NCBI GenBank assembly: GCA_903927025.1 | Contig: CAIYLG010000002.1 | Span: 62,001 to 126,000, forward strand | DNA length: 64,000 nt | DNA from: an uncultured Armatimonadota bacterium | GTDB taxonomy: Bacteria > Armatimonadota > Fimbriimonadia > Fimbriimonadales > Fimbriimonadaceae | Direction of reading: 5' to 3' | Shown: positions 50,243 through 59,340 of the stretch, one piece after another | How the letters are laid out: every line of letters starts with the position of its first letter | Numbering within the stretch: position 1 is the stretch's first letter | Made by a program: the position numbers and the translations under genes | The notes under the pieces: generated by a model | The model's input: only the letters and a program-made list of their open reading frames with translations | What the model was told of the DNA's origin: nothing | The model's database searches: none

Positions 50243-51988
50243 CTATTTAAAGTTCAAGCTGACGGCTGAGCGATACTGCGCGGCGGAAGGATCAGCGGTT
50301 TCCGCCACGATGGCGACTTCATGTCGGCCGTGCGGCAGCTTGGTGGTATCCAAGATGAGAGAAGGTCCGCGCTGAGAAACTGTCGTGCGCTTTCCATCGA
50401 AATATACGATGAACTGCCGCACCTGCACTGTTGGAAGGACACTTGGACTGATGGTGAGGCGGCCCGAAACCGTTTGCCCTTCGGCAATCCCCTTGAGCTT
50501 CACCTCAACTCGCTTTGCCCAGGGACGACAGAGCGGATCACCAATGATGAGGAGCTGGTACGGTCCAGCGAGCGACAAGTAGAACGATTCCGCGAGGGTA
50601 AATCCCTTGGCGTACTGGACGTGAATGAAGGGTGTCGGGAACTTCTCCTGCAGCGCAAATGGCTCCGTGACGGTTCCGGAACTGCCTGAAGCACCGTTGC
50701 GAATGAACTCGGTGCAAGGCGTTTGCCCAGCTCCCTTGTTGATCATTCCGCCAAAGCTGGTGAGGTGCTCGGCAATCGCTCCGGGGAGCATCGTGCTTCC
50801 CGATTTGGGCCAGTCGAAGTCCGAAATCCCGATCGTCGCGCCGGCTACATCCGTTCGATGCTGAGGCAGGAGTCCATCCTCAACTACTGCCTTGACGCCC
50901 ATAGCGTTCAGGGCGTCAGCCGCCGGTTGGAAGCCCCACTCACGAGTCGTGGATCGCACGTCGCCGTTCCGTTCAAAGTAGATGGTGCCCGCTGGATGGG
51001 TGAAGTCAGCTGCTTTGCTTCTGCGGAGGCTTTGGATGATTTCGTCCACCGTGTTCCCTCGGCCCGCTGTGACTCCGAGCACGGTCGAAAGCATGTAGTG
51101 GAACCCGGATGGGTCCACCTCACCGCTGCGATCCCACCCGACTTGGTGGGAAAATCCAACGCCTGGCTGGACGTCGATTCGTGAGCCGCGAAGGACGCGG
51201 AGAACTTGTTGAAAGCGGTCGTCGCTCTTCAGTGACGCAAGATCAGGGTCAGATGAGGTTTGGCCGAAATTTCGCCATCCCGCCGCCACCGCCATTCGAA
51301 GTGAACGAATCGCATCGTCAGGCATCCTGCTCAGCGCCTGACAGCATGCCAGGTTGTAGGCAATGTTCGGGTCCGTGCGCGGAACCTGCAGAAGCTTGGA
51401 GAGCCCTTCCATGGCAGGGCGGTAGTTGTGCTGGTCGTATTGCGACATCGCCACTGCGTAGGCAGACTGCTCATCAGTGGTTAGGTCAGAACCCTTTGGC
51501 AGAGGAAGAAAATGACGAGCGTAGCGGTTGGTGGTAAGGCCAAGATAGGCAATATCGCCCTTTGCCGACCAATCCATAAGGTAGGTGAGTCCGTTTACAG
51601 AGGCAGTTTGAGTCAGCACCTGAGGCATCGGTTTGCCCTTTACATCGCTTGCAATATTGATGGAGTAGGGGATGTCAACGCTATAGGTAATGCAGTCAAT
51701 CTGGGCGCTAAGCCCCCTGCTCTGTATCGTCTTGAGCACTGGAAGGAGGATCTCCTGCCGGAACTGCTCGACGTTGATGAACTCGGTCGCGCTCAGGTGA
51801 TGGAGGACGATTACATTTCCTTCCGGAATCTCTCGAAGTCGCTTGTACTCGTTCGCCACACTAACCGAATCTGGGCTGTCTCCGTTGAGCACAAGCGCCA
51901 CATTTTCCGGCCCCAGCCCTCCGAACGCCTTCCCCGCGGCTAGGGCGACTATCGCCCCGACGAATGCCAATTTCACTGCCAGTCTCAC
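50243..51988 (-). CDS. TIGR03790 family protein
   Basis: 581 residues with a signal peptide (VKLAFVGAIVALAAGKAFG). The TIGR03790 opening is present (GPENVALVLNGDSPDSVSVANEYKRLREIPEGNVI in part), then YSVDIPYSINI, HFLPLPKGSDL, and FIHVQYAKGFTLAESFYLSLAGPYQLLIIGDPLCRP in part. A TPR-like insertion (about 185-290: SKLLQVPRTDPNIAYNLACC) lies in the middle. The family has no known activity. Its 6-base spacing to the GH89 gene suggests a link to glycan processing. Confidence 0.82.
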   Translation of the reverse strand: MRLAVKLAFVGAIVALAAGKAFGGLGPENVALVLNGDSPDSVSVANEYKRLREIPEGNVIVLHHLSATEFINVEQFRQEILLPVLKTIQSRGLSAQIDCITYSVDIPYSINIASDVKGKPMPQVLTQTASVNGLTYLMDWSAKGDIAYLGLTTNRYARHFLPLPKGSDLTTDEQSAYAVAMSQYDQHNYRPAMEGLSKLLQVPRTDPNIAYNLACCQALSRMPDDAIRSLRMAVAAGWRNFGQTSSDPDLASLKSDDRFQQVLRVLRGSRIDVQPGVGFSHQVGWDRSGEVDPSGFHYMLSTVLGVTAGRGNTVDEIIQSLRRSKAADFTHPAGTIYFERNGDVRSTTREWGFQPAADALNAMGVKAVVEDGLLPQHRTDVAGATIGISDFDWPKSGSTMLPGAIAEHLTSFGGMINKGAGQTPCTEFIRNGASGSSGTVTEPFALQEKFPTPFIHVQYAKGFTLAESFYLSLAGPYQLLIIGDPLCRPWAKRVEVKLKGIAEGQTVSGRLTISPSVLPTVQVRQFIVYFDGKRTTVSQRGPSLILDTTKLPHGRHEVAIVAETADPSAAQYRSAVSLNFK

Positions 51989-52097
51989 GTCGGCCCCAGG
52001 TTACCAGTCGGTGTACGGCTGTGGCAAAAGCGGTTGTTTACGGGTTTCAAACAAGCGATCCCGACAAGCTTGATCTCGCTTGATCCACGCGTAGGCG

Positions 52098-53342
52098 CTA
52101 GGCGCCAACCCGGGGCTCGTTTTCGCAACCTCTCCGAGGCAGGTCGGAAGCCTCAACCAGCGCCGTTGGGTTGAGGCACTTCGCGACTCGTTCTGCGAGG
52201 GCGGTGCATCGGGCGGTTTCCCGGAGGACACTTTCGCCAGCGTCGAACGTTGCCGCTGGAAAGCGACGATAAACATCGCTGAGACGGCGAAGGTGCACGA
52301 TGGATCGATCGAGCGTTGATGCAGGAGCCTTTGATAGCTCGACGAGCTCGATCAGATGTTCGATGGCCGTGACGCCAGCCTTGGCTGACGCCACGATTTC
52401 GGGTGCGCAGGGCAAGCGGCCAGGTGAGCCTCCCTCACAACGTTCTGGGAGGGCGAAGTCGTAAAAACGGACGAAGTTCTGCTTCTTAAGCGACGCCAAT
52501 TCTTCGTAGATCCAGCCATCCGCAGCAGTGTCAGCGATCGGACCTCCGCGTGGATCCTGCTTGAGGATTTCCTCGATCCGTTCGACGCCGCCCCACTTCG
52601 TGAGTTCATCGGTCGCGAGAGCATCAATCGTCGCTTGCTGATGGGGCCATGGCTCGGCTTGTTGAAGCCGCTGGGCCGTGTTCGGGAAAACGAGGAAGAA
52701 GAGATCATCCCTTCCTTGACCTGGCGAGGACTTCCCGTCAATGACTGGCATTCCAAGTCGCTTGAGCGTAGCCAATGCCGCTTCGCCGGACTCGCTTGTG
52801 GGGCCGATATCGCCGAACACGGCGGCGGCAAACTTCTTCACAAACGGATCGTAAACCACGGCAAGGTCGCCAATTTTCACCTCAGGGACCATCCCGCCTG
52901 GAAGCACAATGTATTGAAGGTGACGCGGATCCAGATATCGGTTCGGATCGATGGCTGGCATCGCCGGATTTTGAAGGGTTGTCTCCGAGACGTAAAAGCC
53001 CTTGAATTCGCCATCTGGCTGGATGTACGGCTTGCCATCGACCCAGACAACTATCTCCCGAGATGGCTGAATCAGCAGCGCTCCGTCAGGTCGGTCCCCG
53101 TCTCGCTTACCTTCCGCCGAATCAATGACGTCAAGCGAAAGGCGATCATCAAGCGGATGGTAGGCATTGGGAGCTCCATCCACATCGCAGCTAAGCTTGC
53201 TTTGGAAGAAGAGAGCCGTGGTCCCCTGGATTCTGCGCAACGGGACACGGAGGTCGCTCCGTTGATACGACATGTTTCGGACTGTCTCGATGGGCAATTG
53301 TTGAGACAGGGCGATCGCAGCAATGGCGAATCCGAAAAGCAT
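52098..53342 (-). CDS. GH75 chitosanase-like protein
   Basis: 414 residues, signal peptide MLFGFAIAAIALSQQ. The N-terminal 240 residues carry GH75 landmarks: SCDVDGAPNAYHPLDDR (Asp53, Asp55), a polar stretch, FYVSETTLQNPA, PRHLQYIVLPGG, GDLAVVYDPFVKKFAAAVFGDIGP. These resemble fungal and actinobacterial GH75 chitosanases. Residues 240-414 are helical, unrelated to the family core. It would cut partially deacetylated chitin or a similar amino-sugar polymer; catalytic residues were not confirmed by alignment. It precedes the TIGR03790-GH89 pair by 109 bases. Confidence 0.75.
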   Translation of the reverse strand: MLFGFAIAAIALSQQLPIETVRNMSYQRSDLRVPLRRIQGTTALFFQSKLSCDVDGAPNAYHPLDDRLSLDVIDSAEGKRDGDRPDGALLIQPSREIVVWVDGKPYIQPDGEFKGFYVSETTLQNPAMPAIDPNRYLDPRHLQYIVLPGGMVPEVKIGDLAVVYDPFVKKFAAAVFGDIGPTSESGEAALATLKRLGMPVIDGKSSPGQGRDDLFFLVFPNTAQRLQQAEPWPHQQATIDALATDELTKWGGVERIEEILKQDPRGGPIADTAADGWIYEELASLKKQNFVRFYDFALPERCEGGSPGRLPCAPEIVASAKAGVTAIEHLIELVELSKAPASTLDRSIVHLRRLSDVYRRFPAATFDAGESVLRETARCTALAERVAKCLNPTALVEASDLPRRGCENEPRVGA

Positions 53343-53432
53343 TGCTAATCCTACCGTTTGAAGGTTCGGTCAGTTCCCTTGCCTAATGCCCAGAACATTG
53401 CATAGGCTCGTCATCCGCCCTTCGAACCATAT

Positions 53433-55016
53433 TCATTTTCGGCTGATCTCCACATACCAGGTGTCATTCGTTCGCATCGGTAGAGCGAGAGTCGTGTGCC
53501 CGTCTGTCACGACGACGTCTGGGAGCGACTCTGGAGACTGATACTTGGCTTCCAAGCTCTGGAGGACTGACGCAGGCAAGTGGGCGCCGTCAGGCTTAGT
53601 CCCCTGCATCTTCGAATAGAAACCGTAGACGTCGTTGCGCATATAGCCTGTTCCCCACCACTTCACGTGGTAGGTGCCGTTGGGAAGGTTTTTGAATTCA
53701 AGATTCACGGGCGGCAGCTCTGTTGGCTTCAGATCTCGATGGTAGAACGGTTCGTTGGGAGCATCCTGCTTAAAGGGAGAGTAGTCCCACAGAACGATCC
53801 GAAGGTTTTTGCCCTGCTTCGTGGCGATGACTCTCGGCTGATCGACCTTCACCTCTCTGTCATACAGCTTCGCCAGCATTTCGTAGGCGAAGAACGCGGG
53901 CTTTCGAAGCCCGTCCACATTGAGCAGACCAAAGCCGCCGTGAAACGGCGTATGAGGTGGTCCCGGTTCCTCGAACTGGTCGGAGAAGGCCCAGTAGGAC
54001 AGACCGTCTACAAGTCCTTCGCTCAGGCGCACCTTATCCAGAATAAATGGGGCGCACACATAGCTGTCGTGAATTGGATCACGGGGCGAATAGCTGGGTC
54101 CCCATTCGGAAATGAAGAGCGGCAATTTACTTGGAGTGTCGGCTCGAGATGGTCGGAAGCCGTTGATCAGGGTTTCCGGACTTGTATCCAGAACGGTTCC
54201 ACCCCCATGGCCATTTTCATCCAAGAACCCCTGCATCGCGGCGTAGGCGTGAGATGAAATGAAGTCCAAAGGAATGACGTTGGTTTTGCAGTAGGCGACG
54301 AAGTCTGGAATCCAAGCCAAACCGGCAGTCGATGGCCCGCCAACTCGGAGCCCGCTGTCCACGCTTTTCAGCGCTTTAGCGGTGGCGGCATACAGGCTAA
54401 AGTATCCATCTTTCCCGCCCGTCCAAAAACCATCAAGGTTCGGCTCATTCCAAACTTCGTAGTAGCAGGAACGGGCCTCTCTCAAGCCATATCGGGCGAT
54501 GATGTGCCTCGCAAATTCACTGACCAGTTGCTGCCACTCAGTTATCTTTGCGGGCGGAGTGACGTTGCCTCGCCAGTAAAAGATGGTTTGCTTTCCGCTT
54601 GCAAGAGCCTCTGGAATAAACCCAAGTTCAAAGAACGGTTTGAGATGGGCGGCGTGGAGCTGATCGATGAATTTGTCAACCCGAGTCCAGTCAAAGCTGA
54701 GACTGCCATCGGGATTACGTCGAACGATCTTCATCTCCTCGTTGAATAGACCGTGGCAGCGAAGGTAGCGGAAGCCAATTGCCTTTTGCAGCGTCAGCAG
54801 ATCCCGCTGATGCTCGTCCCGAAGAAAAATGAGCGCCCGATCCGATCCAACACTGAATGTGGCCATCTTCGACCTAGGCTTTGTAGGCGCCTTCCAGTCG
54901 ATCAGAACTTGAGGGTCAGCCTGGGCCACGATAGCCAATGCCACGAGCCCAATCACACTGATGCCTTTGCGCACCGCTCGTGAGGACACCGAATTCCAGT
55001 CGATGGTCTTTCTCAT
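53433..55016 (-). CDS. GH39-like glycosidase
   Basis: 527 residues from the ATG at 55016, which overlaps the GH5 stop in an ATGA; a frame extending 32 codons further lies inside GH5. The signal peptide ends near IVAQA. The barrel shows the GH39 pattern GFRYLRCHGLFNEEM, SFDWTRVDKFIDQLHAA, FELGFIPEALASG, YEVWNEPNLDGFW (acid/base Glu191), ISSHAYAAM and LFISEWGPSY (nucleophile Glu304). A beta-sandwich follows. GH39 members are mainly beta-xylosidases or related exo-enzymes. Third gene of the GH42-GH5-GH39 operon. Confidence 0.9.
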   Translation of the reverse strand: MRKTIDWNSVSSRAVRKGISVIGLVALAIVAQADPQVLIDWKAPTKPRSKMATFSVGSDRALIFLRDEHQRDLLTLQKAIGFRYLRCHGLFNEEMKIVRRNPDGSLSFDWTRVDKFIDQLHAAHLKPFFELGFIPEALASGKQTIFYWRGNVTPPAKITEWQQLVSEFARHIIARYGLREARSCYYEVWNEPNLDGFWTGGKDGYFSLYAATAKALKSVDSGLRVGGPSTAGLAWIPDFVAYCKTNVIPLDFISSHAYAAMQGFLDENGHGGGTVLDTSPETLINGFRPSRADTPSKLPLFISEWGPSYSPRDPIHDSYVCAPFILDKVRLSEGLVDGLSYWAFSDQFEEPGPPHTPFHGGFGLLNVDGLRKPAFFAYEMLAKLYDREVKVDQPRVIATKQGKNLRIVLWDYSPFKQDAPNEPFYHRDLKPTELPPVNLEFKNLPNGTYHVKWWGTGYMRNDVYGFYSKMQGTKPDGAHLPASVLQSLEAKYQSPESLPDVVVTDGHTTLALPMRTNDTWYVEISRK

Positions 55017-56125
55017 TTCTTTGCTGCCGTCATGACACTTTGGATTAGCTCTGGGTCTTGGATTTTGCCCGTGTTGCGGTCGATGGCTCCGCTTTGGGTT
55101 CCAACATCCCACAGCATCGGAACCATTCCGTGCAGAACCGCCGACCGAGTGATGTACTCATCCCAAAGTAGCCGGTACTTGTTCATTCCGGGGTATTTCT
55201 GCTTGAGGCCAGCCGCGTATTCGCCGAGAATGACGGGCACTCCACGGTCCACAAAGGCTGACTTCATCTTCTGAAATTGGGTGTCGACGTACGCCTCGTT
55301 TGCCCATGTTTCGGTTGCCGCCGGGTTAGTCGCGGCTGCCCCCCACTGCCAGATCGCACTCTTATCGTTCAGGGTGAAGTCGTAAGGTGAGTAGTAGTGA
55401 ACTTCCATGATGAGTCTGCCCTTCACCACATCCTTGGGAACCGTCAAATTCACTTTAACCGCGTTGTCGATATCGGTGTTGTATGCCTGGACAACGAGGT
55501 AGCGGCTGCGATTGTTGCCACCCGTCGCTCGAACCGCATCCACGAACGTCCGATTGAAGCTGTTCTGGACTTCTGCGTTTTCAGGAGTGGGAGCGCTGTA
55601 AACACCGGCTACGCCAACTTCGTTCGTTCCTGCAAAGAGGACGTGATCATCAAAATCCTGAAGGCTCGCGGCAATCTGCGTCCAGAACTTTTGCAGCTTT
55701 TTGTTGACCTTGTCTTGTTGGGCGTAGGTTGGCTGCATCCATCCACCGTCCCAATGAACGTTCACCATCGCATAGAGATCTGACTTTGTAGCCATCTTGA
55801 CCACATCTCTGATGTGGTCAAGCCAAGAGGTCCGAATGGCACCATTCGCGTCCGTATATTGGCTCCAAGCCACCGGAATCCTAATGCTCCGAAAGCCAGC
55901 CTTTCGAACAGCTCTCATGTAAGTCTCAGTCGGAATAGGGTTGCCCCAAGAAGTTTCAGCGGGAATCGCCTCAAGGGTGTTGCCCAGGTTGATCCCGGGG
56001 GACATCATCTCCACGATGTTATGGTCCGGGCCCTTATTGTTCTTGACCGGTCCCTTGCCCCATCCCGTCGCAGACAACGAAATGACGGCGATGCAAATGC
56101 CTATATTAGAGAGCTTCATTTCCAT
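55013..56125 (-). CDS. GH5 cellulase/endoglycanase-like
   Basis: 370 residues from the ATG at 56125, with GAGGA 4 bases upstream; the next ATG at 56119 is equally possible. The signal peptide is SNIGICIAVISLSATGWG. Core: MSPGINLGNTLEAIP, GFRSIRIPVAWSQY, YAMVNVHWDGGWM, LFAGTNEVG with acid/base Glu169 (Val replaces the usual Pro after NE), MEVHYYSPYDFT, VPVILGEYAAG with nucleophile Glu302. The pattern fits GH5 subfamilies acting on beta-1,4-glucan or mannan; the exact linkage is not known. Overlaps GH39 by 4 bases and follows GH42 by 32. Confidence 0.92.
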   Translation of the reverse strand: MEMKLSNIGICIAVISLSATGWGKGPVKNNKGPDHNIVEMMSPGINLGNTLEAIPAETSWGNPIPTETYMRAVRKAGFRSIRIPVAWSQYTDANGAIRTSWLDHIRDVVKMATKSDLYAMVNVHWDGGWMQPTYAQQDKVNKKLQKFWTQIAASLQDFDDHVLFAGTNEVGVAGVYSAPTPENAEVQNSFNRTFVDAVRATGGNNRSRYLVVQAYNTDIDNAVKVNLTVPKDVVKGRLIMEVHYYSPYDFTLNDKSAIWQWGAAATNPAATETWANEAYVDTQFQKMKSAFVDRGVPVILGEYAAGLKQKYPGMNKYRLLWDEYITRSAVLHGMVPMLWDVGTQSGAIDRNTGKIQDPELIQSVMTAAKK

Positions 56126-56157
56126 TCGGTCCTCGCAGGTACCAGCGCTTCCGTTTT

Positions 56158-58290
56158 TCACTCAACCAAATCGGCGCCTCTGGCAGAAAGGACGACTTCA
56201 TGATCGAATGTCTTGTTGGAGAGGAGGCCCTTTTTGGCAGAATCCACTGGGATTTTAACTTCGGAATAGTTTGTGTTCACATAAAAGGTCCTGCCATTGA
56301 CCACTCGGGCAAAAACACCTTCGGGAGTCGCGGGACCATTCTCAATTCCCGCAGCCTTCTTGACCCGCTCCAAAACGGCCCCGATCACCGAAACGTTTGA
56401 TTCCGTCGCTAAGTAAAACGCTTGCCCCTTCCCGAATTTATTCACGGTAAGAAGTGGGAAGTGGTCCGGAAGGTACGAGTTGGTGATTTGGCCGATTTCC
56501 TTCGCAGTTCGGGGTTCGAGAAGCTCATAGTACTGGGCAGTCGAACTCAATTCATGGCCATCAAGGCTAAATTTCACCCCGTTATCATTTCGATAAAATG
56601 CGGCGGTTCGCAGTCCGAACACATCGCTGAGAGCCCCGGGAAGAGTTGTTTCGAACCACTGCCCGTGCTCATTCACCTTTGCCGAGTAGCCGGTCATCAG
56701 CACGGTTCCCCCTTGGCTCACATATTCCCTTATCGCCTTGGCGCTTGCCTGATCCAGCAGGTAGAGGGCTGGGACGACGACCAGCTTGTACCGGCTAAGC
56801 GAATCGCGCCCGATGTTGATGACGGCGGCATCGATGTTCTTGCGATAAAGCGGCTCAAAGGCTGCCATCACCTGATCCCGGTAAGGAGTTTTGAAATACT
56901 GCTTCGTTGTGCTGGAGGGTCCGTTCGGAGCAGAGGCATTGGCACTGTCGAATGAATACGCGATGGCAACATCTGGCTGGAAATAGCGTGGAAAGCCGTA
57001 TTGCGCCAACACCTGGTAGTCCGAGGCGATGCCGCCCCATTCCTTGACTTTCCATGAAGGCTCGCCATCGTGATCCACGAGGCCAAAGAGCGCTTGCTCC
57101 TCACCTCCGGCATGGCTGTTGAATGTCCAAGCCATGATCCCCTGGGCACCGATCAGTGCGGTGACATAGGCAAGCATTCGACTGCGCCCCGGATCGCCGT
57201 ACCATCCTCCTCCGCCAGCCGTAAATTCGTTCAGCCATGTCGGAGTCTGCAGATCGCCTTTGGTCATCATCACATCAAACGATCCGTCGATGGCGCCGCC
57301 AGCATAAAACCCCTCCGCTCCAAACGAGACGTATTGTTTGTAGGAAGAAAGGTAGTCGAACCCACGACGCCAAGCGGTATCCCACAGATTGGAAAGGGTG
57401 GGAGTATCCGGCATCAACTTTCTGCGAATAGCTTCCAGTTCGTTTAGCCTCGCAATCGTCACGTCCGACCAATAGCGATGAAGGTCGATGTAGCGCTCGG
57501 CCGGGCCAGGGCCCGTCTGCAAAGGGATTTCTACGTCGTCGAAGCTGGCCAACCGTCTTGACCACCGCTGCGTTGCCCATGCCTTGTTCAGGCTCTCGAT
57601 GGAACCGTACCGCTTCTTCAGCCAATTTACAAATCGGACCCGATCCGCTGGCGAGTAAGACATAAAACCATTGCCAATCTCATTGTTGTAGCCAAGTGCA
57701 ATGATCGCGGGGTTTTGAGCATAGCGACTGAGCAGCGCCTTGGCCATCTTGGACAAATGTCGAACGTAGTCTGGATCGCTGATGTTGTCCATGTACCGTT
57801 CGGCGGGCGGCAGGCGGTTCCCCTCTTGGTTGACGAGGTCGACCCCTGGATACTTTTTATGAAGCCAGATTGGAGCGGGTGAACCGGGAATATCGAGAAC
57901 GACGCGAATTCCCATCTGATTCATTTGGTAGAGGATCTTGTCAAACCAATCAAATGTGAATTTCCCGTCTGCAGGCTCAAAAGAGTCCCAAGACAAGTCT
58001 CCCATCCGCACCACATTGAAACCTGCCGACTTCATGATCGCGATATCGGCTTTGATCTGATCGGGGCTCCGATCAATCGGCTGATAGCAGGTTCCCACGA
58101 ACATCTGGCCCGGTCCAGGAAAGTTGGTCGGGCGATGCCCTAGGTTCGGAGGAAATACCTTTTGCCCGTCAATCTCGGTGCTCATAGTTTGGTTAGGATG
58201 ATGAGTTTCAACTGCGAACGCAGCTCCAAAAACGGATAGAACCGCAATCAGGCTGAAAAGGATTGACTTCGATTGGATTTGGCTGGGCAT
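56158..58290 (-). CDS. GH42-like beta-galactosidase
   Basis: 710 residues from the ATG at 58290, which starts a signal peptide (SKSILFSLIAVLSVFGAAFA). GH42 landmarks: AGFNVVRMGDLSWDSFEPADG, DIPGSPAPIWLHKKYPGVD-type sequence, ALGYNNEIGNG with acid/base Glu204, PTLSNLWDTAWRRG-type stretch, TWLNEFTAGGGG with nucleophile Glu355, and a trimerisation-like domain with YVSQGGTVLMTGYSAK. A C-terminal beta domain ends the protein. It should release beta-linked galactose (or arabinose) from plant glycans. First gene of the operon with GH5 and GH39, divergent from an AraC regulator 170 bases away. Confidence 0.9.
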   Translation of the reverse strand: MPSQIQSKSILFSLIAVLSVFGAAFAVETHHPNQTMSTEIDGQKVFPPNLGHRPTNFPGPGQMFVGTCYQPIDRSPDQIKADIAIMKSAGFNVVRMGDLSWDSFEPADGKFTFDWFDKILYQMNQMGIRVVLDIPGSPAPIWLHKKYPGVDLVNQEGNRLPPAERYMDNISDPDYVRHLSKMAKALLSRYAQNPAIIALGYNNEIGNGFMSYSPADRVRFVNWLKKRYGSIESLNKAWATQRWSRRLASFDDVEIPLQTGPGPAERYIDLHRYWSDVTIARLNELEAIRRKLMPDTPTLSNLWDTAWRRGFDYLSSYKQYVSFGAEGFYAGGAIDGSFDVMMTKGDLQTPTWLNEFTAGGGGWYGDPGRSRMLAYVTALIGAQGIMAWTFNSHAGGEEQALFGLVDHDGEPSWKVKEWGGIASDYQVLAQYGFPRYFQPDVAIAYSFDSANASAPNGPSSTTKQYFKTPYRDQVMAAFEPLYRKNIDAAVINIGRDSLSRYKLVVVPALYLLDQASAKAIREYVSQGGTVLMTGYSAKVNEHGQWFETTLPGALSDVFGLRTAAFYRNDNGVKFSLDGHELSSTAQYYELLEPRTAKEIGQITNSYLPDHFPLLTVNKFGKGQAFYLATESNVSVIGAVLERVKKAAGIENGPATPEGVFARVVNGRTFYVNTNYSEVKIPVDSAKKGLLSNKTFDHEVVLSARGADLVE

Positions 58291-58460
58291 GGCAAGCAAC
58301 TGTGGCAAGCCCGCGGTGAGTGCTCTTTCTCAAAACGCAACGATCACGTGTAAAACGGACTACAGATTTAGCATACAACTCTAATGATTTCGGGCTCTGA
58401 CGACAATTCATGTGTCCGCATTCAGACAAGTAATTCGTTGTTTCTGCTAACGTCTCGAAA

Positions 58461-59264
58461 GTGATCGCCGCTCATCTTTGCCTCAGTTCTCCACCGGTCA
58501 TAAAGGCGATGGGTGTCCCCCGGCATGGAGAAACTCAGGCGATTGACAAGTATCTTCTTCCAGACCTCTGGTGTTTCCACATCTACAGCTACCATGCCGT
58601 TCTTGAGTTGGACGGAGTGATATACAGCATCAGTCCAGGAACGGCAAGCGTCATTCCTCCGGGCGTCCAAGCTGTTTACAGGTACGCAGGCAGCAGCGAA
58701 CATGTCTACTTCCACTTCCAGCCCCAGCCCCCGCTCCAGTCCGGTGAGAGTGGCGCGGTGCTGCCCACGATCTGCCCCCTCGGCGAACACTTCAGTGAGC
58801 TCGACCGCCGGGCAAGAAGGGCGGTTGAGTTCGCCACTTCAGCACCGGAATACGCTCAAGCGGCCCTTTGGTCAATCCTGTGCGAACTCTCGGTTGCCGA
58901 AGGAGCAGCGACCACTCACCCCACTCCTGTCCGTCATCCTGTCGTCGAAATGGCAGTCAGACACATCGAGCAGCGCCTAGCTGGGCACATCACCGTCGAG
59001 CAACTTTGCCGAGAGGTCGGAGTCTCTTACGGTTACCTTGGCCGGCTCTTCCGGACCACGCTTGGATGCACGATCCTGGAACACGTTAGGAAGCGTCGAG
59101 CTGAACATGCGGAACATCTCATTCTCTCCACCATGCTTCCGATGAAGGTCATCGCACGTGCCGTAGGAGTCTCAGACCTCCAGCAATTCAATCGCATGAT
59201 GCACCGGGTTAAAGGTCGCTCTCCGCGCGAAATCAGGGCGCTGGGCCGATCCCAAGTTCGTTGA
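58461..59264 (+). CDS. AraC-family transcriptional regulator
   Basis: 267 residues from a GTG at 58461. The N-terminal cupin-like half (FHIYSYHAVLELDGVIYSI, GTASVIPPGVQAVYRYAGSS, HVYFHFQPQ) probably binds a sugar or glycan fragment. The C-terminal AraC domain has two HTH motifs: ITVEQLCREVGVSYGYLGRLFRTT in part and MKVIARAVGVSDLQQFNRMMHRVKGRSPREIR in part. Placed divergently from the GH42-GH5-GH39 operon, it is the natural candidate to regulate it. Confidence 0.88.
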   Translation: MIAAHLCLSSPPVIKAMGVPRHGETQAIDKYLLPDLWCFHIYSYHAVLELDGVIYSISPGTASVIPPGVQAVYRYAGSSEHVYFHFQPQPPLQSGESGAVLPTICPLGEHFSELDRRARRAVEFATSAPEYAQAALWSILCELSVAEGAATTHPTPVRHPVVEMAVRHIEQRLAGHITVEQLCREVGVSYGYLGRLFRTTLGCTILEHVRKRRAEHAEHLILSTMLPMKVIARAVGVSDLQQFNRMMHRVKGRSPREIRALGRSQVR

Positions 59265-59340
59265 GGTTTGCAGCGATTGAACAAATCTCAGTCAATTCCA
59301 CCACCTCGTGACCCTAACAGGTTTAAAGTGTGTAGCTGTG

